Part shown: positions 25,629-33,017 of the stretch, in pieces
How the letters are laid out: every line of letters begins with the position of its first letter
Numbering within the stretch: the stretch's first letter is position 1
Assembly (NCBI RefSeq): GCF_004216575.1
Contig: NZ_SGWW01000002.1
Location: forward strand, 62,001-126,000
From: Microcella putealis
GTDB taxonomy: Bacteria; Actinomycetota; Actinomycetes; Actinomycetales; Microbacteriaceae
DNA length: 64,000 nucleotides
Reading direction: 5' to 3'
Translations under genes and position numbers: made by a program
Notes under the pieces: model-generated
Databases searched by the model: none
Seen by the model: only the letters and a program-made list of their open reading frames with translations
Told to the model about the DNA's origin: nothing

Positions 25629-26210
25629 CTACTCGTCTGCGGCGACGGCGGGCTTCCGGAACGCCGCCATCACGGTCAGCGCGAGCGACACCACGATTAA
25701 CACGAGACCGGTGCCCGTCAGCACCATGAAAGATACGACCAGACCGATCACGAGCCCGACGATCGCGATGCGTGCCGGCGTCCGCGCCTCCGGCGTGTTC
25801 GGCAGGAAGGCGATCGCGACGCAGCCGGCGACGACGCCGATGAGGGCGAAGTAGAGCACGCCGATGATGCTGCCGAGCGGTTCGGGAAGCTGACCGCCCG
25901 ACAGGAAGAACGGCACCAGCAGCGCGAGACGGACGACCAGCAGCCCGTAGGCCACCGCCATCAGCCACGCCGGCACCGCGGTCTGGCGCAGGGCGGCGTG
26001 CACCGCGCGTAAGAATGCGAAGAACGCGAGCTCGCCGACGAGCCCGGTGATGTTCGAGACCAGCAGTCGGGTGCTTTCGGTGTCAGACGGCAGAGTCAGA
26101 ACGGCCGCGCCAAACAGTCCGAACACGAACCCGAGGGCAGCTGCCGCCGACCAAGCCACGGCGGCGGTGCGAGTGCGGGGGGGAGTCGCAAGGCGCTCGG
26201 CGAAACTCAT
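25629..26210 (-). CDS. Small multi-pass membrane protein, unknown function
   Basis: I do not recognise this 193-residue protein. Five or six hydrophobic segments are visible, at about 17-40, 48-70, 79-101, 110-134 and 143-187. Basic residues near the N-terminus suggest it faces the cytoplasm. It has no signal peptide, cysteine motif or known catalytic signature. Its ATG overlaps the stop of the larger membrane protein upstream (ATGA), so the two are co-translated and may form one complex. It is convergent with the PTS IIB gene. Confidence 0.7.
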   Translation of the reverse strand: MSFAERLATPPRTRTAAVAWSAAAALGFVFGLFGAAVLTLPSDTESTRLLVSNITGLVGELAFFAFLRAVHAALRQTAVPAWLMAVAYGLLVVRLALLVPFFLSGGQLPEPLGSIIGVLYFALIGVVAGCVAIAFLPNTPEARTPARIAIVGLVIGLVVSFMVLTGTGLVLIVVSLALTVMAAFRKPAVAADE

Positions 26211-27418
26211 GCCTCAACCCTAGGCGGAACAGTGCGCCGCCTCGCCGCGACCAGCGTCGACACGATCGCGAGGAACGCCAGCGCGATGCCGCCGGAGGTG
26301 ACGACGACGAGCCACCACGCGAGCGCGATGGTGACCGCGAGCGTGGCGAAACCGAGCGCCGAGACGGGCGCGAGCATCCGGATGATGGCGGCGATCGCGA
26401 CGGCGACCGCGATGCTCTGCACGCCCGACGCGACCAGCGACGTGGCGTCGCCGGGGGCGACGAGCACCGCGACGGCGGCGGCCGCGATTGCGGCGCCGGA
26501 CACGACGAGGACGCGCCGAGCGCGGTCGGCGACCCGCAGCAGGATGCTGAGCTGAGGGAGCAGGGCGACGGCGCCGAGGCTCGTCACGGCGAGACCCTGA
26601 CCGGGCGCGACGACCGTGGGCGCGGAGTCGGCGATCAGGGCGGCGCCCACGAAGGCGCCGACGACGACGACGAGGGCGCCCAGCCCGAGCAGGATGCTGC
26701 GGTGCCGCTCGGTGCGGCTCCAGGGGCGAGGCTGCACGCCCTGAGCCGCGTCGGCGGCGGGCAGGCCCGCGAGGCCGCTGACCGGAATGCCGCGCTCGTC
26801 GGCCGAGAGCGAGAGGGCCCACCGGCGCTGAAGGTCACGGTGCGCGCGCCGGCCCCGCCAGCGGTCGTAGGCGGCCAGCGCCGTCGTCAGTGCCACGATG
26901 AGCGCGGGGTCGGCCCCGGCCACCATGAAGGGCACGGCGAGCCCCGCCCCCGCGATGCCCGACCAGACGTGTGCGGGCATGGCCTCAACGTGCGGCCGAA
27001 TCAGCACGCTCGTCGCCGCCGCAGCGGAGGCGGCAGCGCTCATGACGGCGATCGCCGCCACGGTCGTGATGGTGCCGATCGGGCGCTCGGGGCCGAAGAC
27101 AATCAGGGCGACCACGCCGCCGGCGGCGAGAGCCGAGGCGAGAGCGATCGACACGGTGGCGCGGCGCTGCAGCCGATCGAGCGCGTCGTAGCCGCGCCGC
27201 GCGTAGAGCACGGCCTGGCCGGTCACGGCGAGCAGCACGACCGAGAGGGACGCGCCATTCGTGAGGCTCGGCGCCACGTCTGCCGGCACGAGGCCGCCGA
27301 GCGCGAGCCCCACCGCGAAGATGACGAGGGCGGCGAACCACAGCACGGCCACCGGTGTCGGCAGCAACGGGTCGTCGAGCGGTTGTGCGTCGCGGTGGTC
27401 AGGATGCACGCCGGTCAC
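26207..27418 (-). CDS. Polytopic membrane protein, unknown function
   Basis: 403 residues, about ten to twelve hydrophobic helices rich in Ala and Val. They are interrupted by one cytoplasmic loop (about residues 185-240) containing RWRGRRAHRDLQRRWALSLS and a Pro/Arg-rich stretch. No transporter family motif was recognised. The GTG at 27418 is preceded by TAGGCT at leaderless spacing. It is the first gene of a two-gene unit with the small membrane protein. Its place between nucleoside catabolic genes suggests, without proof, a transport role. Confidence 0.7.
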   Translation of the reverse strand: MTGVHPDHRDAQPLDDPLLPTPVAVLWFAALVIFAVGLALGGLVPADVAPSLTNGASLSVVLLAVTGQAVLYARRGYDALDRLQRRATVSIALASALAAGGVVALIVFGPERPIGTITTVAAIAVMSAAASAAAATSVLIRPHVEAMPAHVWSGIAGAGLAVPFMVAGADPALIVALTTALAAYDRWRGRRAHRDLQRRWALSLSADERGIPVSGLAGLPAADAAQGVQPRPWSRTERHRSILLGLGALVVVVGAFVGAALIADSAPTVVAPGQGLAVTSLGAVALLPQLSILLRVADRARRVLVVSGAAIAAAAVAVLVAPGDATSLVASGVQSIAVAVAIAAIIRMLAPVSALGFATLAVTIALAWWLVVVTSGGIALAFLAIVSTLVAARRRTVPPRVEA

Positions 27419-27424
27419 GTCTCC

Positions 27425-27430
27425 AGCCTA
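27425..27430 (-). promoter_or_regulatory. -10 box TAGGCT for the membrane-protein pair
   Basis: TAGGCT on the minus strand, 6 bases before the GTG at 27418. Confidence 0.5.
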
Positions 27431-27461
27431 GGCGGCGCGCTCGCGCGCAACGCCCGGGGTG

Positions 27462-29150
27462 CTACTCGGCGAGCAGCTCGCGGGCGCCCACCTCGAGGGC
27501 GGCGACCGTCGCGAGTGCCGCGGCGCGCCGCTGCTCGGCCGTGCCCTCGCTCGCCACCGCGTCGATGTACACCTTCACCTTCGGCTCGGTGCCGCTCGGC
27601 CGCACAATCACGCGCGAGCCTCCCTCGAGCCAGAAGCGCAGGATGTCGCTCGGCCCGAAATCGCCAAAACCGCTCTGGAAATCATCGAGCTGCGTAACGG
27701 CGATTCCGCCGATCGCGGCGGGGCGAGCATCCCGGATGCGCGCCATGATGCGCCCAATCGCGGCCAGCTCGGTGACGCGCACCGACACCTGGCCGGAGGC
27801 GAAGGCGCCGAAAACCTCGTCGGCCTCGCGCAGGCGGTCGGCCACCGTGCGGCCGGCCGCCGCGAGCTCACCCGCCATCGCGAGAAACTCGGTCGAGGCC
27901 GAGATGCCGTCTTTGTCGCGAATCGACGCGGGGTTCACCAGGTAGCCGAGGGCCTCCTCGTAGCCGAAGGCGAGGTTCTCGACGCGGCTTACCCACTTGA
28001 AGCCCGTCAAGGTGTCGCGGTAGGGCAGGCCGAAGTGCTCGGCGACGGCCGAAAGCGCCGGGCTCGACACGATCGACGCGGCGAGCGTGCCCGAGCCGCC
28101 CTGGGCGACTTCGCGCTCGGCGGCGCGCCAGCCGAGCAGCAGGCCGACCTCGTTGCCGGTGAGCCGGCGCCAGCCGCTCGTCGAGCCGGCGTCGGGAATC
28201 GCGACGGCCAGGCGGTCGGCGTCGGGGTCGTGCGCGATGATCAGCTGCGAACCCGCGGCGCTGGCGGTCGCCTCGGCGAGATCCATGGCGCCCGGTTCCT
28301 CCGGGTTCGGGAACGCCACTGTCGGGAACGCCCCATCGGGGTCGCGCTGCTCGACCACCACGGTCGGTTCGGCGAAGCCGGCGCGCGCGAACACCTTCGT
28401 GCTGGTCTCGAAACCGACGCCGTGCATTGCCGTGTACGTGAACGGCACCGGGATCCGCGGGGTCGCGTCGGGCGCGGACGGATCGCCCGCGATCGCCGCC
28501 GTCGCCGCAATGTAGGCCTCGACGATGTCGTCCTCGGCCGTCTCGTAGTGACTCGAGCGGGGGAGCAGGTCGACCGTCGTCGTGTTCGCCACCTCGAGGA
28601 TCGCGGCGTGAATCTCGCCGTCGACGGGCGCAACGATCTGCGAACCGTGATCGGCGCCACCCAGGTACACCTTGTAGCCGTTGTCGCGGGGCGGGTTGTG
28701 GCTCGCGGTCACCATCACGCCGGCGCTCGCGTCGAGGTGGCGCACGGCGAACGCGAGCACGGGCGTCGGCAACAGCCGCGGCAGCAGAATCGCGCGCACC
28801 CCGGCGCCCGCCATGATCTCGGCGGTATCGCGGGCAAACACATCAGAGTTGACGCGCCCGTCGTAGCCGATGACGACGCTCGGGTGCGCCTCGCGCCCGA
28901 GCAAGAAGCGTGCGAAGCCCGCGGCGGCCTGCGTGACGAGCACGCGGTTCATGCGGTTCGACCCCGCACCCAGTTCGCCGCGCAGGCCCGCCGTGCCGAA
29001 GGCGAGGCGGCTGCCAAAACGGTCGGCGACCTCGGCCGACGCCGTGGCGTCACCGTCCTCTGCGGAGGTGATGAGGGCATCCAATTCGGCGCGCGTCACC
29101 GGGTCAGGGTCTTGCTCGAGCCAGGCCTTCGCAGAATCGAGGTGCGTCAT
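27462..29150 (-). CDS. Phospho-sugar mutase, likely phosphopentomutase/phosphoglucomutase of the PGM2 type
   Basis: 562 residues, alpha-D-phosphohexomutase superfamily. The catalytic phospho-serine loop is GVMVTASHNPPRDNGYKVYL, the metal loop is AHDPDADRLAVA, the sugar-binding loop follows in TLTGFKWVSRVENL, and the phosphate-binding loop is VRPSGTEPKVKVYID. The long N-terminus with FGTAGLRGELGAGSNRMN and the overall length match the PGM2-like branch, some members of which convert ribose 1-phosphate to ribose 5-phosphate. Its neighbour is purine nucleoside phosphorylase, 13 bases upstream, whose product would be its substrate, so that role is favoured. Phosphomannomutase or phosphoglucomutase activity remains possible. 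A Shine-Dalgarno AGGAGGG precedes the ATG. Confidence 0.9.
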   Translation of the reverse strand: MTHLDSAKAWLEQDPDPVTRAELDALITSAEDGDATASAEVADRFGSRLAFGTAGLRGELGAGSNRMNRVLVTQAAAGFARFLLGREAHPSVVIGYDGRVNSDVFARDTAEIMAGAGVRAILLPRLLPTPVLAFAVRHLDASAGVMVTASHNPPRDNGYKVYLGGADHGSQIVAPVDGEIHAAILEVANTTTVDLLPRSSHYETAEDDIVEAYIAATAAIAGDPSAPDATPRIPVPFTYTAMHGVGFETSTKVFARAGFAEPTVVVEQRDPDGAFPTVAFPNPEEPGAMDLAEATASAAGSQLIIAHDPDADRLAVAIPDAGSTSGWRRLTGNEVGLLLGWRAAEREVAQGGSGTLAASIVSSPALSAVAEHFGLPYRDTLTGFKWVSRVENLAFGYEEALGYLVNPASIRDKDGISASTEFLAMAGELAAAGRTVADRLREADEVFGAFASGQVSVRVTELAAIGRIMARIRDARPAAIGGIAVTQLDDFQSGFGDFGPSDILRFWLEGGSRVIVRPSGTEPKVKVYIDAVASEGTAEQRRAAALATVAALEVGARELLAE

Positions 29151-29163
29151 TGCGGTGTCCCTC

Positions 29164-29994
29164 CTAAATGGCCGCGACGATCTTCGCCAGCAGGGCGCTG
29201 ATCACCGGCTCGGCGGCGCGGCCGGCGTCGATGACCTCCTGGTGGCTGAGCGGCTCGGGGCTGATGCCCGCAGCGAGGTTCGTGATGAGCGACATACCCA
29301 GAATCTCCATGCCGGCCTGGCGGGCCGCGATCGCCTCGAGCGCGGTCGACATGCCGACGATGTGCCCACCCATCGCCTTCGCCATCTGCACCTCGGCGGG
29401 CGTCTCGTAGTGCGGGCCGCGGTTCTGCACGTAGACGCCCTCATCAAGGCTCGAGTCGATGGTGCGGGCGAGCTCGCGCAGCCGGGCCGAGTACAGGTCG
29501 GTGAGGTCGATGAAGGTCGCGCCCTCGAGCGGGCTGTCGGCCGTCAAGTTGATGTGGTCGCTGATGAGTACGGGGGTGCCGGGCTGCCACGCGGGCTTGA
29601 TGCCGCCGGCGCCGTTCGTGAGGATCATCGTCGTCACGCCCGCGGCGGCCGCCGTGCGCACCGAGTGCACGACGCGGCGCACCCCGTGGCCCTCGTAGTA
29701 GTGGGTGCGGGCGCCAATGACGAGGGCGCGCTTGCCGCTCGGCAGCGCGACGGAGCGCAGGGTGCCGACGTGGCCCTCGAGCGCCGGCTTCGAGAAGCCC
29801 ACGATCTCGGGGGCGGGAATCGTGTGCGTGGTCTCGCCGATCAAGTCGGCCGCCTTCGCCCAACCCGAGCCGAGCGTCAGCGCGATGTCGTGCCTCTCGA
29901 CGCCCGTCGCCTCGGCGATCTGCGCCGCCGCCTGCTGGGCGAGGGCGAATGGGTCGGCCGTGGGGTCATCGAGCGGGTTCTGCGCGTGGGACAT
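29164..29994 (-). CDS. Purine nucleoside phosphorylase
   Basis: Splits inosine and guanosine with phosphate into base and ribose 1-phosphate. About 276 residues, the trimeric low-molecular-mass type (PunA/DeoD2-like). Visible motifs are LTLGSGWAKAAD (phosphate loop), ARTHYYEGHGVRRV (His-containing family signature), LTNGAGGIKPAW, and GMSTALEAIAARQAGM (Glu/Met purine site). The ATG at 29994 is preferred because a TACGAT box ends 7 bases upstream; an ATG at 30003 lies inside that box. It is followed closely by the phosphopentomutase-like gene. Confidence 0.95.
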   Translation of the reverse strand: MSHAQNPLDDPTADPFALAQQAAAQIAEATGVERHDIALTLGSGWAKAADLIGETTHTIPAPEIVGFSKPALEGHVGTLRSVALPSGKRALVIGARTHYYEGHGVRRVVHSVRTAAAAGVTTMILTNGAGGIKPAWQPGTPVLISDHINLTADSPLEGATFIDLTDLYSARLRELARTIDSSLDEGVYVQNRGPHYETPAEVQMAKAMGGHIVGMSTALEAIAARQAGMEILGMSLITNLAAGISPEPLSHQEVIDAGRAAEPVISALLAKIVAAI

Positions 29995-30001
29995 GGTCAC
30001 C

Positions 30002-30007
30002 ATCGTA
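30002..30007 (-). promoter_or_regulatory. -10 box TACGAT for purine nucleoside phosphorylase
   Basis: TACGAT on the minus strand, 7 bases before the ATG at 29994. It helps decide that start over the ATG at 30003. Confidence 0.5.
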
Positions 30008-30073
30008 GAGTCGCGCGGATGCGCGGCTCACCGCTCATCTGCGCGCTCGCATCCGGGGTGAAAGAATGGACGC

Positions 30074-31513
30074 GTGGCCACCCAATTCGAACGCACCCAC
30101 CGCATCGTCATCCTCGGCGGAGGGCCAGGAGGCTACGAGGCGGCACTCGCCGGAGCCCAGCTCGGCGCCGACGTGACCCTCATCGAGCGCAGCGGCGTGG
30201 GCGGCTCGGCCGTGCTCACCGACGTCGTGCCGTCGAAGACCCTCATTGCGACCGCCGAGGCGGCCGAAGCGATCACCGAGGCGGCCGAAGTTGGCGTGCA
30301 GTTCTACTCGCGCACCGAGGCCGGCCGCGCCGTCAAGCCCGAGATCGCGGTCAACCTCACCGCCATCAACCAGCGACTGCTGCGCCTCGCCGCCCAGCAG
30401 TCGCAAGACATGCATGACCAGCTCGAAACCGCGGGCGTGCGCGTGCTGAACGGTGACGCCCGCCTCGACGGGCCGAACCGCGTCGTCGTGTCGACCGGTC
30501 ACGGCAAGAAGCGCGTCGACTTCGACGAGTGTGACGCCGACACCATCATCGTCGCCGTCGGCGCCTCGCCCCGCGAGCTCGACAGCGCGAAGCCCGACGG
30601 CGAGCGCATTCTTACCTGGAAGCAGCTCTACGGCCTCGAGGATGTGCCGGAGCACCTCATCGTCGTCGGCTCTGGTGTGACCGGCGCCGAGTTCGCCTCC
30701 GCCTACCGCTCGCTCGGGGCGCGGGTCACCCTCGTCTCGTCCCGCGATCAGGTGCTGCCCGGCGAAGACGCCGACGCCGCAGCGCTCATCGAAAAGGTGT
30801 TCGTCGCGAACGGGATCGATCTGCTGTCGGCGAGCCGCGCATCCTCAGTCGAGAACATCGGCGACGGGGTGCGCGTCACCCTCTCAGACGGTCGGACGGT
30901 CGAGGGCTCGCACTGCCTGATGGCCGTCGGCGCCGTGCCGAACACCGCCGACATTGGCCTCGCCGAGGCCGGAGTACAGCTGACCGACACCGGCCACATT
31001 CGGGTCAACCGGGTGGCGCGCACGTCGATCCCATCGATCTACGCGGTCGGCGACTGCAGCGACTACCTGCCGCTCGCCTCAGTCGCCTCGATGCAGGGGC
31101 GCACCGCGGTCTTCCATGCGATGGGCGACGCGGTCGACCCGATCGAGAAGCGCAACATCACCTCAAACATCTTCACGCACCCCGAGATCGCGACGGTCGG
31201 CTTCTCGCAGAAAGACGTCGAGACCGGGGTGGCGCGCGGCACCGTCTACAAGCTGCCGCTGTCGTCGAACCCGCGGGCCAAGATGCAGGGCATCAAGGAG
31301 GGCTTCATCAAGCTCTTCGCCTCGCGCACCTCGGGCACCGTCATCGGCGGGGTGGTGGTGGCGCCGCGGGCGTCCGAGCTGATCCTGCCGATCGCACTCG
31401 CCGTCGAGCACCGCCTCACGGTCGACCAGCTCGCCTCAGCGATGAGCGTGTACCCCTCGCTGTCGGGCGGCATCACGGACGCTGCCCGCGCGATGCACGT
31501 GCGCCGCGAGTAG
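30074..31513 (+). CDS. LpdA-like NAD(P)H-quinone reductase (disulfide reductase fold without the redox cysteines)
   Basis: 479 residues of the pyridine nucleotide-disulfide oxidoreductase fold: FAD motif RIVILGGGPGGYEAALAG (10-27), NAD(P) motif HLIVVGSGVTGAEFASAY, FAD motif IPSIYAVGDCSD and a C-terminal dimerisation domain. The redox Cys pair of dihydrolipoamide dehydrogenase is absent: residues 43-55 read GGSAVLTDVVPSK, so Ala46 and Val51 replace the cysteines. The C-terminal His-Pro catalytic motif is also missing (YPSLSGGITDAAR). This is the pattern of mycobacterial LpdA (Rv3303c type), which reduces quinones with NAD(P)H. Starts with GTG at 30074. It is a single gene, divergent from the phosphorylase. 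Confidence 0.9.
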   Translation: MATQFERTHRIVILGGGPGGYEAALAGAQLGADVTLIERSGVGGSAVLTDVVPSKTLIATAEAAEAITEAAEVGVQFYSRTEAGRAVKPEIAVNLTAINQRLLRLAAQQSQDMHDQLETAGVRVLNGDARLDGPNRVVVSTGHGKKRVDFDECDADTIIVAVGASPRELDSAKPDGERILTWKQLYGLEDVPEHLIVVGSGVTGAEFASAYRSLGARVTLVSSRDQVLPGEDADAAALIEKVFVANGIDLLSASRASSVENIGDGVRVTLSDGRTVEGSHCLMAVGAVPNTADIGLAEAGVQLTDTGHIRVNRVARTSIPSIYAVGDCSDYLPLASVASMQGRTAVFHAMGDAVDPIEKRNITSNIFTHPEIATVGFSQKDVETGVARGTVYKLPLSSNPRAKMQGIKEGFIKLFASRTSGTVIGGVVVAPRASELILPIALAVEHRLTVDQLASAMSVYPSLSGGITDAARAMHVRRE

Positions 31514-31811
31514 GCGCCGCCGCCGCCGCGGGCCCGCGCCCCGCCGCCGATCGCCGCGCCCCGGCCCCCAGCGCCCAGCCCGCCGCGCGCGGTGGCCCGC
31601 GCCCCGCCCCCGCCCCTGCTCGTGGGGGGAGCCGTCCCGGTGGTGTGGAGCTAGTTCGAACTGTCACCCACCGACCGAACTGGCACCCGCTAGCCGCAAA
31701 GGCTGGGGCGCCGAAAGGCGCCGCTCCTCCACTTCGCTTGTGTTTTCTTGGGACTCCGCGGGCTTGCGACCCCGCAGTCAGCCGTACCCCGCGCACCGTA
31801 ACCCTGCGAGC
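31514..31811. other. GC-rich intergenic region upstream of the AbiEi/nuclease-like gene
   Basis: No gene is supported. The first 110 bases are almost pure G+C simple sequence (CCGCC/CGCGCC runs). Repeat copy B follows at 31641-31688. The last 120 bases have lower G+C and contain GAAAGGCGCC. A GTG at 31740 is in frame with the next gene but is not preferred as its start. Confidence 0.65.
31641..31688 (+). repeat. Intergenic repeat copy B (left flank of the nuclease-like gene)
   Basis: Contains AGTTCGAACTGTCACCCAC (31653-31671) and ACCGAACTGGCACCC (31674-31688). Copy C at 32827-32890 has AGTTCGAACTGTCGCCCAC in the same orientation, differing at one of 19 positions. The two copies bracket exactly one gene. 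Confidence 0.75.
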
Positions 31812-32780
31812 ATGATCACTCTGAGCGATTACGCCGACGACCGCGGTCTGATTCGCGTGGCGACCATCAACGACCCGGGAGTCCGCGCGCAAACCGCGGC
31901 CGGCGCGCGTCGTGGCGAGCTGGTGAGGCTTGCGCGTGGCTGCTACCTGCCGACCACTCTTTGGGACTCGCTTGAACCGGATGCTCGCTACCGCGCGCGG
32001 ATTCGAGCGGCGGTCACCGGGCGTCTGGCCCCCGACGAATTGGTCTGCGGGATCAGCGCCGCAGCCATGTGGCGACTGCCAGTGTCCGGCAGGTGGCCCG
32101 CCAGCGTGCACACAGTGCGGCCCCGTCACGGTGGTGGCCGTCGTTCGGGCATCGTGACCCGTCACTCGTCGAGCGTGCCTGACCCGGGTGATTGGGTGGA
32201 GGGACTTCCGGTGACGACGCTGGCGCGCACGGTCGCCGATCTTGCCGGCGGTCACTCTCGTTACGTCGGGGTTTCGGTGGCCGACGCTGCACTCGCCGGC
32301 CTCTTCGCGAGCGATGACTACTCGTTCTCTCGTAAACCCGCCGAGCGAGCCCTCCTCGCCGCTGAGGCTGAGCGGCTCCCGCTCTCAGCGGGTCGAACGC
32401 GTGCATTGTCCGCGGTCGCATTCGCGGATGCTCGCTCCGCGAACGTGGGTGAGTCGCGTGTGCGGGTCACCCTTGACCGATTGGGAGTGCCTGCTCCCGA
32501 ACTTCAGACCCCCTTCGTCGTGCCGTCAGGCAAGACGTACTTTGCGGACTTCTGGTGGCCGGACCAGCGTTTCATTCTCGAATTCGACGGCAAACGCAAA
32601 TACCTCGATCCCCGGTACCGCGGGGGGCGGACCGCTGACGAGGTGGTGTACGACGAGAAGGTTCGTGAAGATGCGTTGCGCGCTGAGGTGAGGGGGTTCG
32701 CACGCGCTGACTGGGACGAGGCGGGCTCGCCGGAGCGCCTTGGCGCTCGACTGCGGCAAGCGGGGTTTGTGTTTCCGTGA
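31812..32780 (+). CDS. AbiEi-like winged-helix and PD-(D/E)XK (DUF559/Vsr-like) nuclease-fold protein
   Basis: 322 residues. Residues 22-90 (GVRAQTAAGARRGELVRLAR, then GCYLP) resemble the N-terminal winged helix of AbiEi-type antitoxins. Residues 210-322 look like a small PD-(D/E)XK endonuclease fold: Glu214 in ESRVRV, Asp246 in YFADFWWPD, and Glu257, Asp259 and Lys261 in ILEFDGKRKY. Solo genes of this architecture are common in actinobacteria and their role is not settled; an abortive-infection toxin partner is absent here. The ATG at 31812 fits the domain start; a GTG at 31740 would add 24 unconserved residues. The gene has a less extreme third-position G+C than its neighbours and is bracketed by direct repeats B and C, which suggests acquisition as a unit. 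Confidence 0.72.
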   Translation: MITLSDYADDRGLIRVATINDPGVRAQTAAGARRGELVRLARGCYLPTTLWDSLEPDARYRARIRAAVTGRLAPDELVCGISAAAMWRLPVSGRWPASVHTVRPRHGGGRRSGIVTRHSSSVPDPGDWVEGLPVTTLARTVADLAGGHSRYVGVSVADAALAGLFASDDYSFSRKPAERALLAAEAERLPLSAGRTRALSAVAFADARSANVGESRVRVTLDRLGVPAPELQTPFVVPSGKTYFADFWWPDQRFILEFDGKRKYLDPRYRGGRTADEVVYDEKVREDALRAEVRGFARADWDEAGSPERLGARLRQAGFVFP

Positions 32781-32826
32781 TCCGACACAGGGCTGCTGGC
32801 CAACGCGACGGGGCGCCGCGAGATAC

Positions 32827-32890
32827 GGGTGCCAGTTTCGTCATCGGGTGCCAGTTCGAACTGTCGCCCACTCGACAAAGTGGCTCCACC
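32827..32890 (+). repeat. Intergenic repeat copy C (right flank of the nuclease-like gene)
   Basis: Begins with a doubled GGGTGCCAGTT (32827 and 32846), continues AGTTCGAACTGTCGCCCAC (32853-32871) and ends AAAGTGGCTCCACC. Same orientation as copy B; the GTGGCTCC end resembles copy A. Confidence 0.75.
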
Positions 32891-32903
32891 CCACAGGGTG
32901 TGG

Positions 32904-32963
32904 GTGCGCGGGCGGGGCGCGCGCAGCGGGAGGGTGCGCTGGCGGGGCGCGCGCAGCGTGAGG
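32904..32963 (+). repeat. Two tandem 30-bp GC-rich units
   Basis: Unit 1 (32904-32933) and unit 2 (32934-32963) match at 28 of 30 positions; each contains GGCGGGGCGCGCGCAGCG. They lie in the non-coding gap before the biotin carboxylase stop, which otherwise shows only G+C-rich simple sequence. Confidence 0.7.
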
Positions 32964-33017
32964 AGCGCGCGCCGGCGATGGGTGCGGGCGGGGCGGGCGC
33001 GGCGCGGGCGCCCCGCG

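Noticed and set aside
27459..29201. A 580-codon plus-strand frame opposite the phospho-sugar mutase
   Set aside because: It is antisense to a gene with complete catalytic motifs; the translation has no recognisable domain.
31473..32255. A 260-codon minus-strand frame across the 31.6-kb intergenic region
   Set aside because: It crosses repeat B and the start of the nuclease-like gene, and ends in GC-rich simple sequence; no domain or ribosome site is visible.
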